Below are positions 38,973 to 50,086 of a DNA stretch of 64,000 bases, piece by piece. The DNA comes from JAICYJ01 sp035695105 (GTDB lineage Bacteria; Actinomycetota; Thermoleophilia; Gaiellales; JAICJC01). The translations under genes and the position numbers were made by a program. Position 1 is the first letter of the stretch. Each line of letters opens with the position of its first letter. The notes under the pieces were generated by a model. The model had not been told where the DNA came from. It did not search any database and saw nothing but the letters and a program-made list of their open reading frames with translations. The stretch lies in NCBI GenBank assembly GCA_035695105.1, contig DASSEV010000016.1, forward strand, positions 1 to 64,000, in the 5' to 3' direction.

Positions 38973-39064
38973 CTCGGTGACGTCATGCTTGGGTCGCAGG
39001 TCGACCGTTTGCTGCCTCGACGGGCCGGGCACCCCATCCCGGATACCGACAACGGAGGCAGGGC

Positions 39065-39655
39065 ATGGCTGAGCAATCGCTTCAGGGCAAGACCATCGCC
39101 ATCCTGGCGAGCGAGGGTGTGGAGCAGGTCGAGCTGACCGAGCCGCGCAAGGCGCTCGAGCAGGCCGGTGCGACGACCGAGCTGATCTCGATCCAGCAGG
39201 GCGAGATCCAGGCGCTGAACCACATCGACAAGGGCGACACCTTCCCGGTCGACCACACGGTCGACGAGGTGAACGCCGAGAGCTACGACGCGCTGATGCT
39301 GCCCGGCGGCGCGCTCAACCCGGACAACCTGCGCCAGAGCGAGCAGGCCGTCCGCTTCGTGCGCGAGTTCTACGACACGGGCAAGCCGATCGCGGCCATC
39401 TGCCACGCGCCGTGGCTGCTGGTTGAGGCGGACGTGGTGCGCGACCTCACGATCACCTCGTGGCCGAGCCTGCAGACCGACGTCCGCAACGCCGGCGGCA
39501 CCTGGGTCGACCAGGAGGTCGTCACCGACCAGGGGGTCGTCACGAGCCGCAAGCCGGACGACATCCCGGCCTTCTCGACGAAGATGGTCGAGGAGTTCCA
39601 GGAGGGCCGCCACGAGCGGTCGCAGAGCCTGGCCGGCCAATCCACCGCGGGCTGA
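39065..39655 (+). CDS. DJ-1/PfpI-family type 1 glutamine amidotransferase-like protein (YhbO/YajL-like)
   Basis: The 196-residue protein is a PfpI-subfamily member. It has TIAILASEGVEQVELTEP, the nucleophile elbow PIAAICHAPWLLVEA with Cys and adjacent His, and YDALMLPGGALNPDNLR with the acidic partner. Family members act as glyoxalase-like deglycases or chaperones under stress; general-stress induction is common. GGAGG lies 6 nt before the ATG, so this gene has a conventional leader, unlike most neighbours. It lies within the imuB-dnaE2 interval but has its own terminator. Confidence 0.88.
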   Translation: MAEQSLQGKTIAILASEGVEQVELTEPRKALEQAGATTELISIQQGEIQALNHIDKGDTFPVDHTVDEVNAESYDALMLPGGALNPDNLRQSEQAVRFVREFYDTGKPIAAICHAPWLLVEADVVRDLTITSWPSLQTDVRNAGGTWVDQEVVTDQGVVTSRKPDDIPAFSTKMVEEFQEGRHERSQSLAGQSTAG

Positions 39656-39661
39656 GCAATG

Positions 39662-39692
39662 GCGGGCGGCCGCCGCGCCGGCGGCCGCCCGC
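39662..39692. terminator. Bidirectional terminator hairpin
   Basis: A 14-bp perfect GC stem (39662-39675 with 39679-39692) has a 3-nt loop. It lies between the PfpI-like stop (39655) and the opposing DHFR-like stop (39697). Confidence 0.8.
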
Positions 39693-39696
39693 TGGC

Positions 39697-40233
39697 TCAC
39701 CGCTGCGCCGAGTAGGCGAGCAGAAGATACCCGGCCGGTGACGTGACGCTGCGGTCGAGCACCAGCCTGCGCTGAGCGCCCCCGTCGAACAGCCTGGTTC
39801 CCTGCCCTTGTAGCGCGGGCGCGACGACGAGGTGCAGCTCGTCGACGAGATCCGCCGCGAGCAGCTGCTGGACGACCGAGATGCTCCCGTGCACGCCGAT
39901 GTCGGCGCCAGGCTGCGCCTTCAGGTCGGTGACGAACGCCGCCAGGTCACCGTCGACCGCGGACGCGTTCGTCCACTCGTCCTCGAGCGGTCGGGACGTG
40001 ACCACGTACTTGCGAACGCTGTTGATGAAGCTCGCAAACGGCTCGATGTCGCTCGACGGCCAGAAGCGCGCCCACTCGTCGAACATGCGACGGCCGAGGA
40101 TGACGGCATCCTGCGAGCCGATCACGCTCGCCAGGTTCTCCTCCATCGCATCGTCGAACTCGGTGACGAACACCTCCGGCGCCTCGGCAACGCCGTCGAG
40201 GGAGATCAGGGTGTAGACGGCCAGTTTTCGCAT
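39697..40233 (-). CDS. Dihydrofolate reductase-fold (RibD C-terminal domain) protein
   Basis: The 178-residue protein matches the RibD-C/YyaP-like group: MRKLAVYTLISLDGVAEAPE, AVILGRRMFDEWARFWP, KYVVTSRPL, GVHGSISVVQQLLAADLVDEL (split: DIGVHGSISVVQQLL) and HLVVAPALQGQGTRLFDGG. These proteins bind NADPH; most have no assigned substrate. AAGGAG lies 7 nt before the ATG. It is a single gene converging on the PfpI-like gene and divergent from the dnaE2 operon. Confidence 0.88.
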   Translation of the reverse strand: MRKLAVYTLISLDGVAEAPEVFVTEFDDAMEENLASVIGSQDAVILGRRMFDEWARFWPSSDIEPFASFINSVRKYVVTSRPLEDEWTNASAVDGDLAAFVTDLKAQPGADIGVHGSISVVQQLLAADLVDELHLVVAPALQGQGTRLFDGGAQRRLVLDRSVTSPAGYLLLAYSAQR

Positions 40234-40468
40234 CCGTTTGCTCCTTGGTGGTTCACGTCGAGACCGTCCGGCCGGTGGGAACTCATCGCCCTCCCCCGGT
40301 CGCAAAGCAGGCCGGCGGCGACCGTGACGGTATCGGCCAGGGTTGTTGCGGTTCCCCGGATGGTTGGCCGGCCTGCGGCCGGCCGGTCTCAAAGCAGGCC
40401 CGAAGCGTGGTGTGAGATCGACGCGAAATCGTGAGCGGCCGATGCAGTTCTGGGGTATGCTGGCGGGC
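40234..40468. other. Intergenic region between the DHFR-like gene and the DUF6504-dnaE2 operon
   Basis: This 235-bp divergent gap has no credible gene. It holds an 8-bp GGCCGGCC palindromic hairpin (40366-40384), the short repeated word CAAAGCAGGCC (two occurrences about 85 bp apart) and, at its right end, the TATGCT -10 of the dnaE2 operon. Confidence 0.5.
40456..40461 (+). promoter_or_regulatory. -10 hexamer TATGCT of the DUF6504-dnaE2 operon, leaderless
   Basis: TATGCT ends 7 nt before the ATG at 40469 and is identical to the imuB -10. Transcription should start at or next to the ATG. Confidence 0.65.
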
Positions 40469-40720
40469 ATGGATCGAACATATGTTCGCCGTCTTGGCCT
40501 CCCCCGCCCGGCGCGTGTCTCGACCGATTCGGCCGGCATGCCCACCGCCGTCGCCGGCCGCCCTGTCGCCCACGTCCGCGACGAGTGGCGCGTCGAGGAG
40601 GGCTGGTGGACGCGCCGGCCGGTGCGCCGCGTCTACTACGACCTCGTGCTCGACGACGGCCGCAACGCCGTCGTCTTCTGCGACCGCCGCCAGGGCCGCT
40701 GGTACGCGCAGCGGGCATGA
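40469..40720 (+). CDS. DUF6504-like small protein preceding dnaE2
   Basis: The 83-residue protein reads MDRTYVRRLGLPRPARVS, then EEGWWTRRPVRRVYYDLVL and RNAVVFCDRRQGRWYAQRA. The WW-x-RPV-R-x-Y core and the closing GRWY match small proteins often found beside Y-family or DnaE2 polymerases (DUF6504). The function is unknown; it may bind DNA or a polymerase partner. The start at 40469 places the LexA box within the coding sequence and fits the leaderless -10. An ATG at 40538 is the alternative but would cut off conserved residues. The stop overlaps the dnaE2 ATG (ATGA). Confidence 0.75.
   Translation: MDRTYVRRLGLPRPARVSTDSAGMPTAVAGRPVAHVRDEWRVEEGWWTRRPVRRVYYDLVLDDGRNAVVFCDRRQGRWYAQRA
40474..40489. 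promoter_or_regulatory. LexA (SOS) box inside the first codons of the DUF6504 gene
   Basis: TCGAACATATGTTCGC is a near-perfect SOS box. It differs from the imuB box by one central base. It covers codons 2-7 and lies just downstream of the predicted transcription start, so LexA would act as a roadblock rather than by covering -35. Confidence 0.85.
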
Positions 40721-43700
40721 TCGAGCTCCACGCCCACTCCTGCTTCTCGTTCCTCGACGGCGCCTCGCAGCCCCACGAGCTCGCCTTCCGCGCTGCCGAG
40801 CTCGGCCACACCGCGCTCGCGCTGACCGACCACGACAGCCTCTCCGGATCGCTCGAGTTCGCCCATGCCGCCCGTGACTGTGGCCTGCGGCCGATCACCG
40901 GCTGCGAGATCACGCTCGCAGGCGGCGCCCACCTAACGCTGCTGGCCGAGACGGCCCAGGGCTACCGCAACCTCTGCCGCCTGCTCTCGCTCGCATACGC
41001 CGACGACCGCCTCGCACCGTCGGTCACCCTCGACCAGCTCGCCGCTCACGCCGACGGGCTGCACTGCCTCTCCGGCTGCGCCCGCGACGGCCTCGTCGCC
41101 CGCGCCGTGGCCGAGGGCCGCGTCGCCGACGCAGCGGCGCACGCCCGCCGCCTGCGCGGCATCTTCGGCCGCGAGCGGTTCGCGATCGAGCTGCAGCGCC
41201 CCTACTGGCGCGGTGACGCCCGCCGCAACCGCCTGCTCTCCGAGCTGGCCGACGACCTGCGCCTGCGCACGGTCGCCACCGGCGACGTCCACGCCCACAC
41301 CGCCCGCCGCGCCTACCTCCAGGACGCGCTGGTCGCGATCCGCCTGAACACCACCCTCGACGCCTGCGAGCGCGAGCGCCGCGGCAACCGCGAGGCGGTG
41401 CTGCGCGCGCCCGCCGAGCTGGCCGCCCGCTTCCCGGACGAGGCCGTCCGCGGCGCCGTCGAGGTGGGTGAGCGCTGCCGCTTCGACCTGACCAGCGACC
41501 TCGGCTACAGCTATCCCGACTTCGTCTCCGAGACCGGCGAGTCGGCCCAGCAGGCGCTGCGGCGGATCTGCAGCGACGAGCTCGAGCGCCGCTACGCGGG
41601 CAGCCCCACCGTCCACGAGGCACGGCGCCGGCTGGACGAGGAGCTGGCCTTGATCGACCACCACGGCCTCGCCGGCTTCTTCCTCCTGCACCGCGACATC
41701 CTCGAGCTGGCCCGCGACGTCGCCGTCCAGGTGCGCGGGCACAGCGCCGCCCGCCGGCTGCTCCCGCCCGGCCGCGGCCGCGGGTCGAGCGTCGGGTCGA
41801 TCGTCTGCTATCTGATCGGCCTCTCTCACGTCGACCCGGTCGCCGCGCGGCTGTTCCTCGGCCGCTTCCTCGCGAAGGAGCTCGCGAGCGTCCCCGACAT
41901 CGACCTCGACTTCCCCCGCGACATCCGCGAGGGGCTGATCCTCGAGATCCAGCGCCGCTACGGCGACGACCACGCCGCCCTCGTCGCAGCCTTCCCCACC
42001 TACCGCATCCGCGGCGCGATCCGCGACCTGGGCAAGGCGCTCGCCCTGCCGCAGGGGGAGATCGAGCGGATGGCCCGGATGACCGACGGCTGGGACAAGG
42101 GCGCCGAGTCGGCGCGCCTGCCCGAGCTCGACAGCCCGCGCTGGCGCGCCTTCCGCTTCCTGATGGACGAGATCATGGGACTGCCCCGCCACATCAGCCA
42201 GCACTCCGGCGGCATGGTCATCTCCTCCACCCCGCTGGTCGAGCTGGTGCCGGTGCTGCCGGCGGCGATGGAGGGACGGCGCATCTGCCAGTGGGACAAG
42301 GACTCGTGCGCCGACGCCGGGTTCCTCAAGATCGACCTGCTCGGCCTGGGCATGCTGTCGGCGGTCGAGGAGTGCGTCGACCTGATCGCGGCGACGGCCG
42401 CCGAGCCGGTCGACCTGTCACGCGTCGGCTTCGACGACCCGGACGTGTACGCCGAGATCCAGGCCGGCGACACCGTCGGCGTGTTCCAGATCGAGAGCCG
42501 GGCGCAGATGCAGTCGATCGTGCGGACAAAGCCCGAGAGCCTCGACGACCTGACCGTGCAGGTCGCCCTCGTCCGCCCCGGTCCGATCGTCGGCAAGGCG
42601 GTCAACCCCTACATCTCCCGGCGCAAGCACCTGCGGGAGGACCCGGACTACCGGATCGAGTTCGACCATCCGCTGCTCGAGGGGCCGCTCGGCGACACCC
42701 TGGGCGTGATCGTCTACCAGGACCAGGTGCTCGAGGTGGCGATCGCGCTGGCCGGGTTCACCACCGGCGAAGCGGAGTCGCTGCGCCGCGCCATGAGCCG
42801 CAAGCGCAGCCACGAGGCGCTGGCCGTGCACCGCGAGCGGTTCTGCGATGGCGCCGTCGCCAACGGCGTGCCCCGCGAGACGGTCGAGATGGTGTTCGAG
42901 AAGGTGCTCGGGTTCTCGGGCTTCGGCTTCCCCAAGTCGCACGCGGCCGCGTTCGCGATCCTCGCCTACCAATCCGCCTGGCTGCACCTGCACCACCCGG
43001 CCCCGTTTCTCTGCTCCCTGCTGAACGAGCAGCCGATGGGCTTCTACCCGCCGGCCACGCTGCTGCGAGACGGCGAGCGCCGCGGCGTTGCGGTGCTGCC
43101 GCCCGACATCAACCGCAGCCGGGCCAAGTGCACCCTCGAGGACGGCTCGGTGCGGATCGGCCTCGGCTACGTCAAGGGCGTGGGCAAGGCGGCGGAGGAC
43201 GTCGTCGCCGAGCGTGAGCGGGGCGGCGCCTTCCGCGACGCCGGCGACCTGGTGCGCCGGGCACCGGTCGGCCGGGACGTGCTCGCGCAGCTGGTGCGCG
43301 CCGGGGCGCTCGAGCCGTTCTCGAGCGACCGCCGCCGGCTGCTGTGGGAGATCCGGCTGCACCGCGCCCCGGAGGCAGGCCAGCTCGCGCTCGCGCTCGA
43401 TGCCTCCCCCGCCCCGCTGCTGCCCGTGCAGTCCGCGTGGGAGCGCATGGTCGCCGACCACGAGACCATGCGTCTGACCACCGGCCCCCACCCGATGGCG
43501 CTGCTCCGCCCGGCGCTGCCGGAGCGGATCCGCACGTCAGACGATCTCCGCACCGACGAGAGCGGAACGACCGTCACCATCGCCGGCATTGTGGTCGCCC
43601 GCCAGCGGCCTGGGACGGCGCAGGGCATCGTCTTCCTGCTGCTCGAGGACGAGCACGGGATGAGCAACGTGATCGTGTACCCAGACGTCTACGAGCGCGA

Positions 43701-43911
43701 CCGCATCGCCGTGCGCGCCGAGCCGCTGCTCGAGATCACCGGCCGCCTCGAGCGGCGGGAGGGCACCATCAACGTGCTGGCCGAGCGGATCGTGCCGCTG
43801 CGCCATCCCGGGCGCAGCGAGATCGGCCCGGCCCCGGCCGAGGTGCAGGACATCGGCGAGCTGCGCGCGGCCGCGCCCCAGGCGAACAGCTTCGGGCGCG
43901 GTCGCAGGTAG
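40717..43911 (+). CDS. dnaE2: Error-prone DNA polymerase III alpha subunit DnaE2
   Basis: DnaE2 copies damaged DNA during the SOS response with ImuB. The 1064-residue protein has the PHP domain (MIELHAHSCFSFLDGASQP, LALTDHDSLSGSLEF), the polymerase palm with VPDIDLDFPRDIR carrying the catalytic Asp pair, the fingers segment SGGMVISSTPLVELVP, the helix-hairpin-helix region (VRIGLGYVKGVGKAAEDVV) and a C-terminal OB fold (VTIAGIVVARQRPGTAQG, LLLEDEHGMSNVIVYP). Length and layout match DnaE2 rather than replicative DnaE1. It is translationally coupled to the DUF6504 gene and so falls under the LexA box at 40474. No imuA-like recA fragment is present nearby. Confidence 0.95.
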   Translation: MIELHAHSCFSFLDGASQPHELAFRAAELGHTALALTDHDSLSGSLEFAHAARDCGLRPITGCEITLAGGAHLTLLAETAQGYRNLCRLLSLAYADDRLAPSVTLDQLAAHADGLHCLSGCARDGLVARAVAEGRVADAAAHARRLRGIFGRERFAIELQRPYWRGDARRNRLLSELADDLRLRTVATGDVHAHTARRAYLQDALVAIRLNTTLDACERERRGNREAVLRAPAELAARFPDEAVRGAVEVGERCRFDLTSDLGYSYPDFVSETGESAQQALRRICSDELERRYAGSPTVHEARRRLDEELALIDHHGLAGFFLLHRDILELARDVAVQVRGHSAARRLLPPGRGRGSSVGSIVCYLIGLSHVDPVAARLFLGRFLAKELASVPDIDLDFPRDIREGLILEIQRRYGDDHAALVAAFPTYRIRGAIRDLGKALALPQGEIERMARMTDGWDKGAESARLPELDSPRWRAFRFLMDEIMGLPRHISQHSGGMVISSTPLVELVPVLPAAMEGRRICQWDKDSCADAGFLKIDLLGLGMLSAVEECVDLIAATAAEPVDLSRVGFDDPDVYAEIQAGDTVGVFQIESRAQMQSIVRTKPESLDDLTVQVALVRPGPIVGKAVNPYISRRKHLREDPDYRIEFDHPLLEGPLGDTLGVIVYQDQVLEVAIALAGFTTGEAESLRRAMSRKRSHEALAVHRERFCDGAVANGVPRETVEMVFEKVLGFSGFGFPKSHAAAFAILAYQSAWLHLHHPAPFLCSLLNEQPMGFYPPATLLRDGERRGVAVLPPDINRSRAKCTLEDGSVRIGLGYVKGVGKAAEDVVAERERGGAFRDAGDLVRRAPVGRDVLAQLVRAGALEPFSSDRRRLLWEIRLHRAPEAGQLALALDASPAPLLPVQSAWERMVADHETMRLTTGPHPMALLRPALPERIRTSDDLRTDESGTTVTIAGIVVARQRPGTAQGIVFLLLEDEHGMSNVIVYPDVYERDRIAVRAEPLLEITGRLERREGTINVLAERIVPLRHPGRSEIGPAPAEVQDIGELRAAAPQANSFGRGRR

Positions 43912-43918
43912 CTATTCG

Positions 43919-44080
43919 CTAGCTGCCGAGCGCCAGCACGGTCGAGACGACCGCGTAGCAGAGGGCCAGCCAGGCGCACACCACCGCCACGACGCACACG
44001 AACGCGTGCTCCTGTGCCCATCCCATCATCCCCGTGCGCCCGTACTCGAACGCATCCGCCGTCCTGCTGATCCCCCGCAT
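43919..44080 (-). CDS. 53-residue single-pass membrane peptide, paralogue A
   Basis: This short gene starts at ATG 44080 with GGGGAG 6 nt upstream (a GTG one codon earlier is possible). It encodes MRGISRTADAFEYGRTGMMG, then WAQEHAFVCVVAVV and a hydrophobic helix to the end (CAWLALCYAVVSTVLALGS). The soluble N-terminus is short and the C-terminus ends in the membrane. The EYG and WAQE motifs also occur in the next gene (44179-44343) at the same spacing from the helix. That makes a tandem paralogous pair and raises confidence that both are real. No known family comes to mind. Confidence 0.65.
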   Translation of the reverse strand: MRGISRTADAFEYGRTGMMGWAQEHAFVCVVAVVCAWLALCYAVVSTVLALGS

Positions 44081-44178
44081 CACGAACTCCCCGGTAGTGG
44101 CTGACCTAGACCCAAGAGAGTCATCGCCCGGCCCGCTGGCGGGTGCACCCCCGGAAGGGTGCTTGTCCGCCGGCGAGC

Positions 44179-44343
44179 TCACAGAAACAGCGAGTAGACG
44201 GTGTTGAGCGCGATGATGAACGACAGCCAGACGAGCAGCACGCAGCACACGGCCAGCACGGGACGCTCCTGTGCCCACTCGAGCACCCTGGCGCTCTCGC
44301 CGTACTCGTCCGACTCCTCTTCACCCACGTCGAACCAGCGCAT
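44179..44343 (-). CDS. 54-residue single-pass membrane peptide, paralogue B
   Basis: I read this gene directly; it starts at ATG 44343 with AAGGGGG 6 nt upstream. It encodes MRWFDVGEEESDEYGESA, RVLEWAQERPVLAVCC and a C-terminal hydrophobic helix ending NTVYSLFL. The N-terminus is acidic. Paralogue A (43919-44080) shares MR at the start, EYG at residues 13-15, WAQE about ten residues later and a Cys/Val-rich helix. The two genes lie 98 bp apart in the same direction, each with a good ribosome site. They could form small membrane oligomers or regulate a larger membrane protein, but nothing here shows the partner. Confidence 0.65.
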   Translation of the reverse strand: MRWFDVGEEESDEYGESARVLEWAQERPVLAVCCVLLVWLSFIIALNTVYSLFL

Positions 44344-44397
44344 GGAAGACCCCCTTCCTCTCCACTCCGAGCGTGCCCGGGAGCCGCGCTCCCTGCC

Positions 44398-44414
44398 ACC
44401 CCCGGACGGGGGGT
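44398..44414 (-). terminator. Small hairpin past the comB stop
   Basis: ACCCCC and GGGGGT arms close a 5-nt loop 5 bp downstream of the comB stop (44419). It is weak and lacks a T-tract. Confidence 0.35.
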
Positions 44415-44418
44415 TCGC

Positions 44419-45140
44419 TCAGGCGGTGATCAGCGCCACGCCGGCGTCGACGTCGGCCACGGTGGGCACGATCTCGAGCGCGCTCTCGCGGGCGCAGAAC
44501 CGCACGTCGTCGTAGAGGTCGGCGGCACGCAGGTTGCGGGCGCTCTGCGATGAGGCCAGCCCGTCGCCGCTCGACTCGAAGCTGCGCGCGAGCGCCTCGG
44601 CCGCCTCGGCGGCGTCGCTGCGCTCCCACTCCGCCAGCCACACCGACAGCTCCTGCACGTAGCGTCCCGCGGTGTAGGCGTCGTCCATCGTGAACGCGCC
44701 CCGCACCCCTGCGCACTGGACGAGCACGTCGCCCTGGCGCTCGCGCGCCACCCGCGCCACCTGCGCCGCGCACGACGTCAGGTTCGCGAGGCTCCCGATC
44801 GCCACGGTCTCGGCGTGCGCCGCCGCGGTCACGATCGCCCGCGTCCCGTTGGTGGTCGTGATCACCAGCGTGTCGCCGAGCGGCGCTCCCTCGAACTCCC
44901 GTGGCGAGTTGCCGAGGTCGAACCCCTCCGGCTTGACGCACTTCCGCTCCCCGGCGAGCACCGCGCCGCCGTCGACGCGCCGCGCCAGCTCGCGGGCCTG
45001 CTCCAGCTCGCCGCACGCCAGCACACGACGGTAGCCCTGCGTCAGCGCGTAGGCGATGGTCGTGGTCGCCCGCAGCACGTCGATCACCACCGCGACAGCC
45101 GCATCGTCCGGCTGCCCCGGCGTGAACGCCACGTCGATCC

Positions 45141-45144
<4 letters not shown>
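44419..45144 (-). CDS. comB: 2-phosphosulfolactate phosphatase (ComB family)
   Basis: ComB removes phosphate from 2-phosphosulfolactate, known from coenzyme M synthesis and from bacterial sulfolactate pathways. The 241-residue protein has VIDVLRATTTIAYALTQGY, LAGERKCVKPEGFDLGNSP, VITTTNGTRAIVTAA, GSLANLTSCA and CAGVRGAFTMDDAYTAG, the conserved Mg-binding and substrate motifs. ComA, which joins PEP and sulfite, is not in the window. The GTG start overlaps the ppdK stop (GTGA), which ties it to an enzyme that makes PEP. Confidence 0.9.
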
Positions 45145-47767
<2,623 letters not shown>

Positions 47768-47771
<4 letters not shown>

Positions 47772-48610
47772 CCGGAGGACAGCGCACCCTCGAGTGCGGC
47801 CCGCCGCCGTTCCTCGACCAGCTCGGCGCAGCGCGCGGCGGCTTCCTCGATCGCCAGCTTCGTCACGTCGATGACGGGGCACCCCAGGCGCTTGTGCAGC
47901 TTGGCCGTCGTTTCCAGCTCGTCGTAGATCTCGGTCAGGTCGGCGTAGCTCGAGCCCGGACCGGCGGCCAGTGCGCGCACCCGGCGGCGGCGGATCTCGG
48001 CCAGGCGGTCGGCATCGATGGTCAGCCCGACGATCTTCCAGGGCTCGACGGTGAACAGCGACGGGGGCGGGTCGATGCCCTTGACGATGGGGATGTTCGC
48101 CGCCATCAGGCCCATGTACCCGAGATGCATGGAGGTCGGCGTCTTCGAGGTGCGCGAGACGCCGACCAGCACGATGTCGGCCTGGTGCAGGTCGTCGGCG
48201 CCGCGGCCGTCGTCGTGCTTGACCGCGAACTCGATGGCGGCGATCCGGCGGAAGTACTGGGCGTCGAGCGGCGCCTGTCTCCCCGGCACCTGCATCGCCT
48301 GCAGACCGGAGGCGGTGGTGATCGCGTTCAGCGCGGGGCCGAGCACGTCGAGCGCGACCAGCCGGTGCTCGCGTGAGATCTCGACCACCGCCTCTCGCAG
48401 CGAGGGATCCACCAGCGTGTAGAAGACGGCGGCACGCCGGCCGGCCGCTGCCTCGAGCGCGCGCGCCAGCTGCTCGCGCGTCTTGACCCGGGCGTGGCGG
48501 TGCAGCTCGATCTCCGAGTCGCCGAACTGGCTCTGCGCGGCCCGCGCCACCCGGGCGGCCGTGTCGCCGGTCGAGTCGGAGACGATGTGGATCTCGAGCA
48601 GGTCGGGCAC
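47768..48610 (-). CDS. PPDK regulatory protein (bifunctional kinase/phosphorylase, DUF299)
   Basis: This family phosphorylates and dephosphorylates the active-site Thr of PPDK or PEP synthase, using ADP and Pi. The 280-residue protein begins VPDLLEIHIVSDSTGDTA, and has the P-loop VLVGVSRTSKTPTSMHLGYMG (split: GVSRTSKTPTS) and ANIPIVKGIDPP. The GTG at 48610 fits a leaderless TAGAGT promoter. It overlaps the ppdK start, so regulator and target are made together. Confidence 0.92.
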
Positions 48611-48617
48611 CTGAGGC

Positions 48618-48623
48618 ACTCTA
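48618..48623 (-). promoter_or_regulatory. -10 hexamer TAGAGT of the PPDK regulator-ppdK-comB operon, leaderless
   Basis: TAGAGT ends 7 nt before the GTG at 48610. The divergent glycerol operon -10 lies 27 bp to the right. Confidence 0.55.
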
Positions 48624-48649
48624 TCGCCGGGACGGCGGTCGAAGTGCGG

Positions 48650-48655
48650 TATACA
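48650..48655 (+). promoter_or_regulatory. -10 hexamer TATACA of the glycerol operon, leaderless
   Basis: TATACA ends 6 nt before the GTG at 48662. It is close to consensus, while the -35 region is poor, which suggests an activator. Confidence 0.6.
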
Positions 48656-48661
48656 GGGCCG

Positions 48662-50086
48662 GTGCGCGACGTGGTGGTGATCGGCGGCGGGGTTGTCGGG
48701 TGCGCCGTCGCCTGGCGGCTGTCGACGACCGGCGCGTCGGTGACGCTGGTCGAGGCGGCGCACGACCTGTGCGAGGGAGCGTCCAAGGGCAACACCGGCA
48801 TCACCACCAGCGGGGCGGATTGCCGGCCGGGCACCCTCGAGGCGGAGCTGGTCAGGCGCTCCAGCCCGGGCTGGGAGGCGCTGTGCGCGAGGCTGGACAC
48901 GCCGTTTCACCGGATCGGCACGCTGGCCGTCGCGGTCACCGCCGAGGAGGAGGCGCGGCTCCCGGCGCTGCTCGACGAGGCGCGGACGAACGGCGCCCCC
49001 GCCGAGATCGTGAGCGGCGAGGCGGCGAGGCGGCTGGAGCCGCTGGTGACATCCGAGGCGCGCGCGGCGCTGCACTTCCCCGAGGACGGCATCATCGACT
49101 CGATCCGCCTCACCATCGGCTACGCCGAGCTGGCCGCGCGAAACGGCGTCGAGGTGCTGCGCTCGTCGCCGGTGACGGGCTTCGAGCGCGACGGCGAGCG
49201 GATCACGGCGGTGCTCGCGGGAGACCGGCGGATCGGGGCGCGGGCCGTCGTCAACGCCGCCGGGCTCGGTGCCGGCCGCATCTCGGAGCTGGCCGGCGGC
49301 GAGCCGTTCGCGATGTGGCCGCGGCAGGGCCAGTACTGGCTGCTCGACCGTGAGCTCGGCGGCCGCTTCCGTAAGGTGATCGGCGGGGTGCCGACCGAGA
49401 CGACGCGCGGCATCTACTGCGTGCCCACCACCAACCGCTCGCTCCTCCTGGGGCCGACCGCGGTCGATCACGACGACCCCTCCGACCGTGCCGTCGACCG
49501 CGGGACGCTCGAGGCGGTGTTCGAGGCGGCACAGCGGCTCGTCCCTGCGGTTCGCCGCGAGTACGCGATCAAGACGTTCGCCGCCAACCGGCCGGCCTCC
49601 GATCCGGTCTACCGCGTCGGCCGGGACGGCCGCGTCGCGAACCTCGTCCACGCCGCAGCCATCCGCTCGACCGGGGTGTCGTCCTCACCGGCCGTGGCTG
49701 AGCTGGTGCGCTCCACGCTCGAGGAGATCGGGCTGCCGGTCGGCGATGACCGGCCGAACGCGCAGACGGCCCTCGAGCCGCTGCCACGCCTGCTCGGGCA
49801 TCCGGATCCGGACGAGCTGATCCGCCGCGATGCCCGCTACGGGCAGGTGATCTGCGCCTGCGAGCAGGTGACCGCCGCCGAGATCGCGGCGGCCCACCGC
49901 ATGGCCGTGCCCGCGACATCGCTCGAGGGCGTGCGCAAGCGCACGCGGGCGACGGGGGGCCGCTGCCAGGGCGCGTTCTGCCTGGCCGGCGTGTCGTTTC
50001 TGCACTCGATCGAGGCGGGGCGCCGGCCGGAGCAGATCGCGGTCTCGGAGCCGGCGTCCACGCTGGGAGTGCCCGCCGGTGGGTGA
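48662..50086 (+). CDS. GlpA-like FAD-dependent glycerol-3-phosphate dehydrogenase with BFD [2Fe-2S] domain
   Basis: The 474-residue protein has the FAD site VRDVVVIGGGVVGCAVAWRL, a DAO-fold core (LVEAAHDLCEGASKGNTGI, VNAAGLGAGRISELAGG) and a C-terminal BFD-like domain with VICACEQVTAAEI and GGRCQGAFC. Four Cys are arranged as CxC and CxxxxC for a [2Fe-2S] cluster. This matches anaerobic GlpA. The neighbouring glpK supports glycerol-3-phosphate as substrate, though related proteins oxidise other hydroxy or amino acids. Electrons would pass to the next flavoprotein or to quinone. The GTG start agrees with a TATACA leaderless promoter. Confidence 0.82.
   Translation: MRDVVVIGGGVVGCAVAWRLSTTGASVTLVEAAHDLCEGASKGNTGITTSGADCRPGTLEAELVRRSSPGWEALCARLDTPFHRIGTLAVAVTAEEEARLPALLDEARTNGAPAEIVSGEAARRLEPLVTSEARAALHFPEDGIIDSIRLTIGYAELAARNGVEVLRSSPVTGFERDGERITAVLAGDRRIGARAVVNAAGLGAGRISELAGGEPFAMWPRQGQYWLLDRELGGRFRKVIGGVPTETTRGIYCVPTTNRSLLLGPTAVDHDDPSDRAVDRGTLEAVFEAAQRLVPAVRREYAIKTFAANRPASDPVYRVGRDGRVANLVHAAAIRSTGVSSSPAVAELVRSTLEEIGLPVGDDRPNAQTALEPLPRLLGHPDPDELIRRDARYGQVICACEQVTAAEIAAAHRMAVPATSLEGVRKRTRATGGRCQGAFCLAGVSFLHSIEAGRRPEQIAVSEPASTLGVPAGG

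Noticed and set aside
38973..39064. Alternative-sigma promoter (GTTT/GGG type) before the PfpI-like gene
   Set aside because: A GTTTGC and a GGGC lie at a plausible distance, but the match is too loose to claim.
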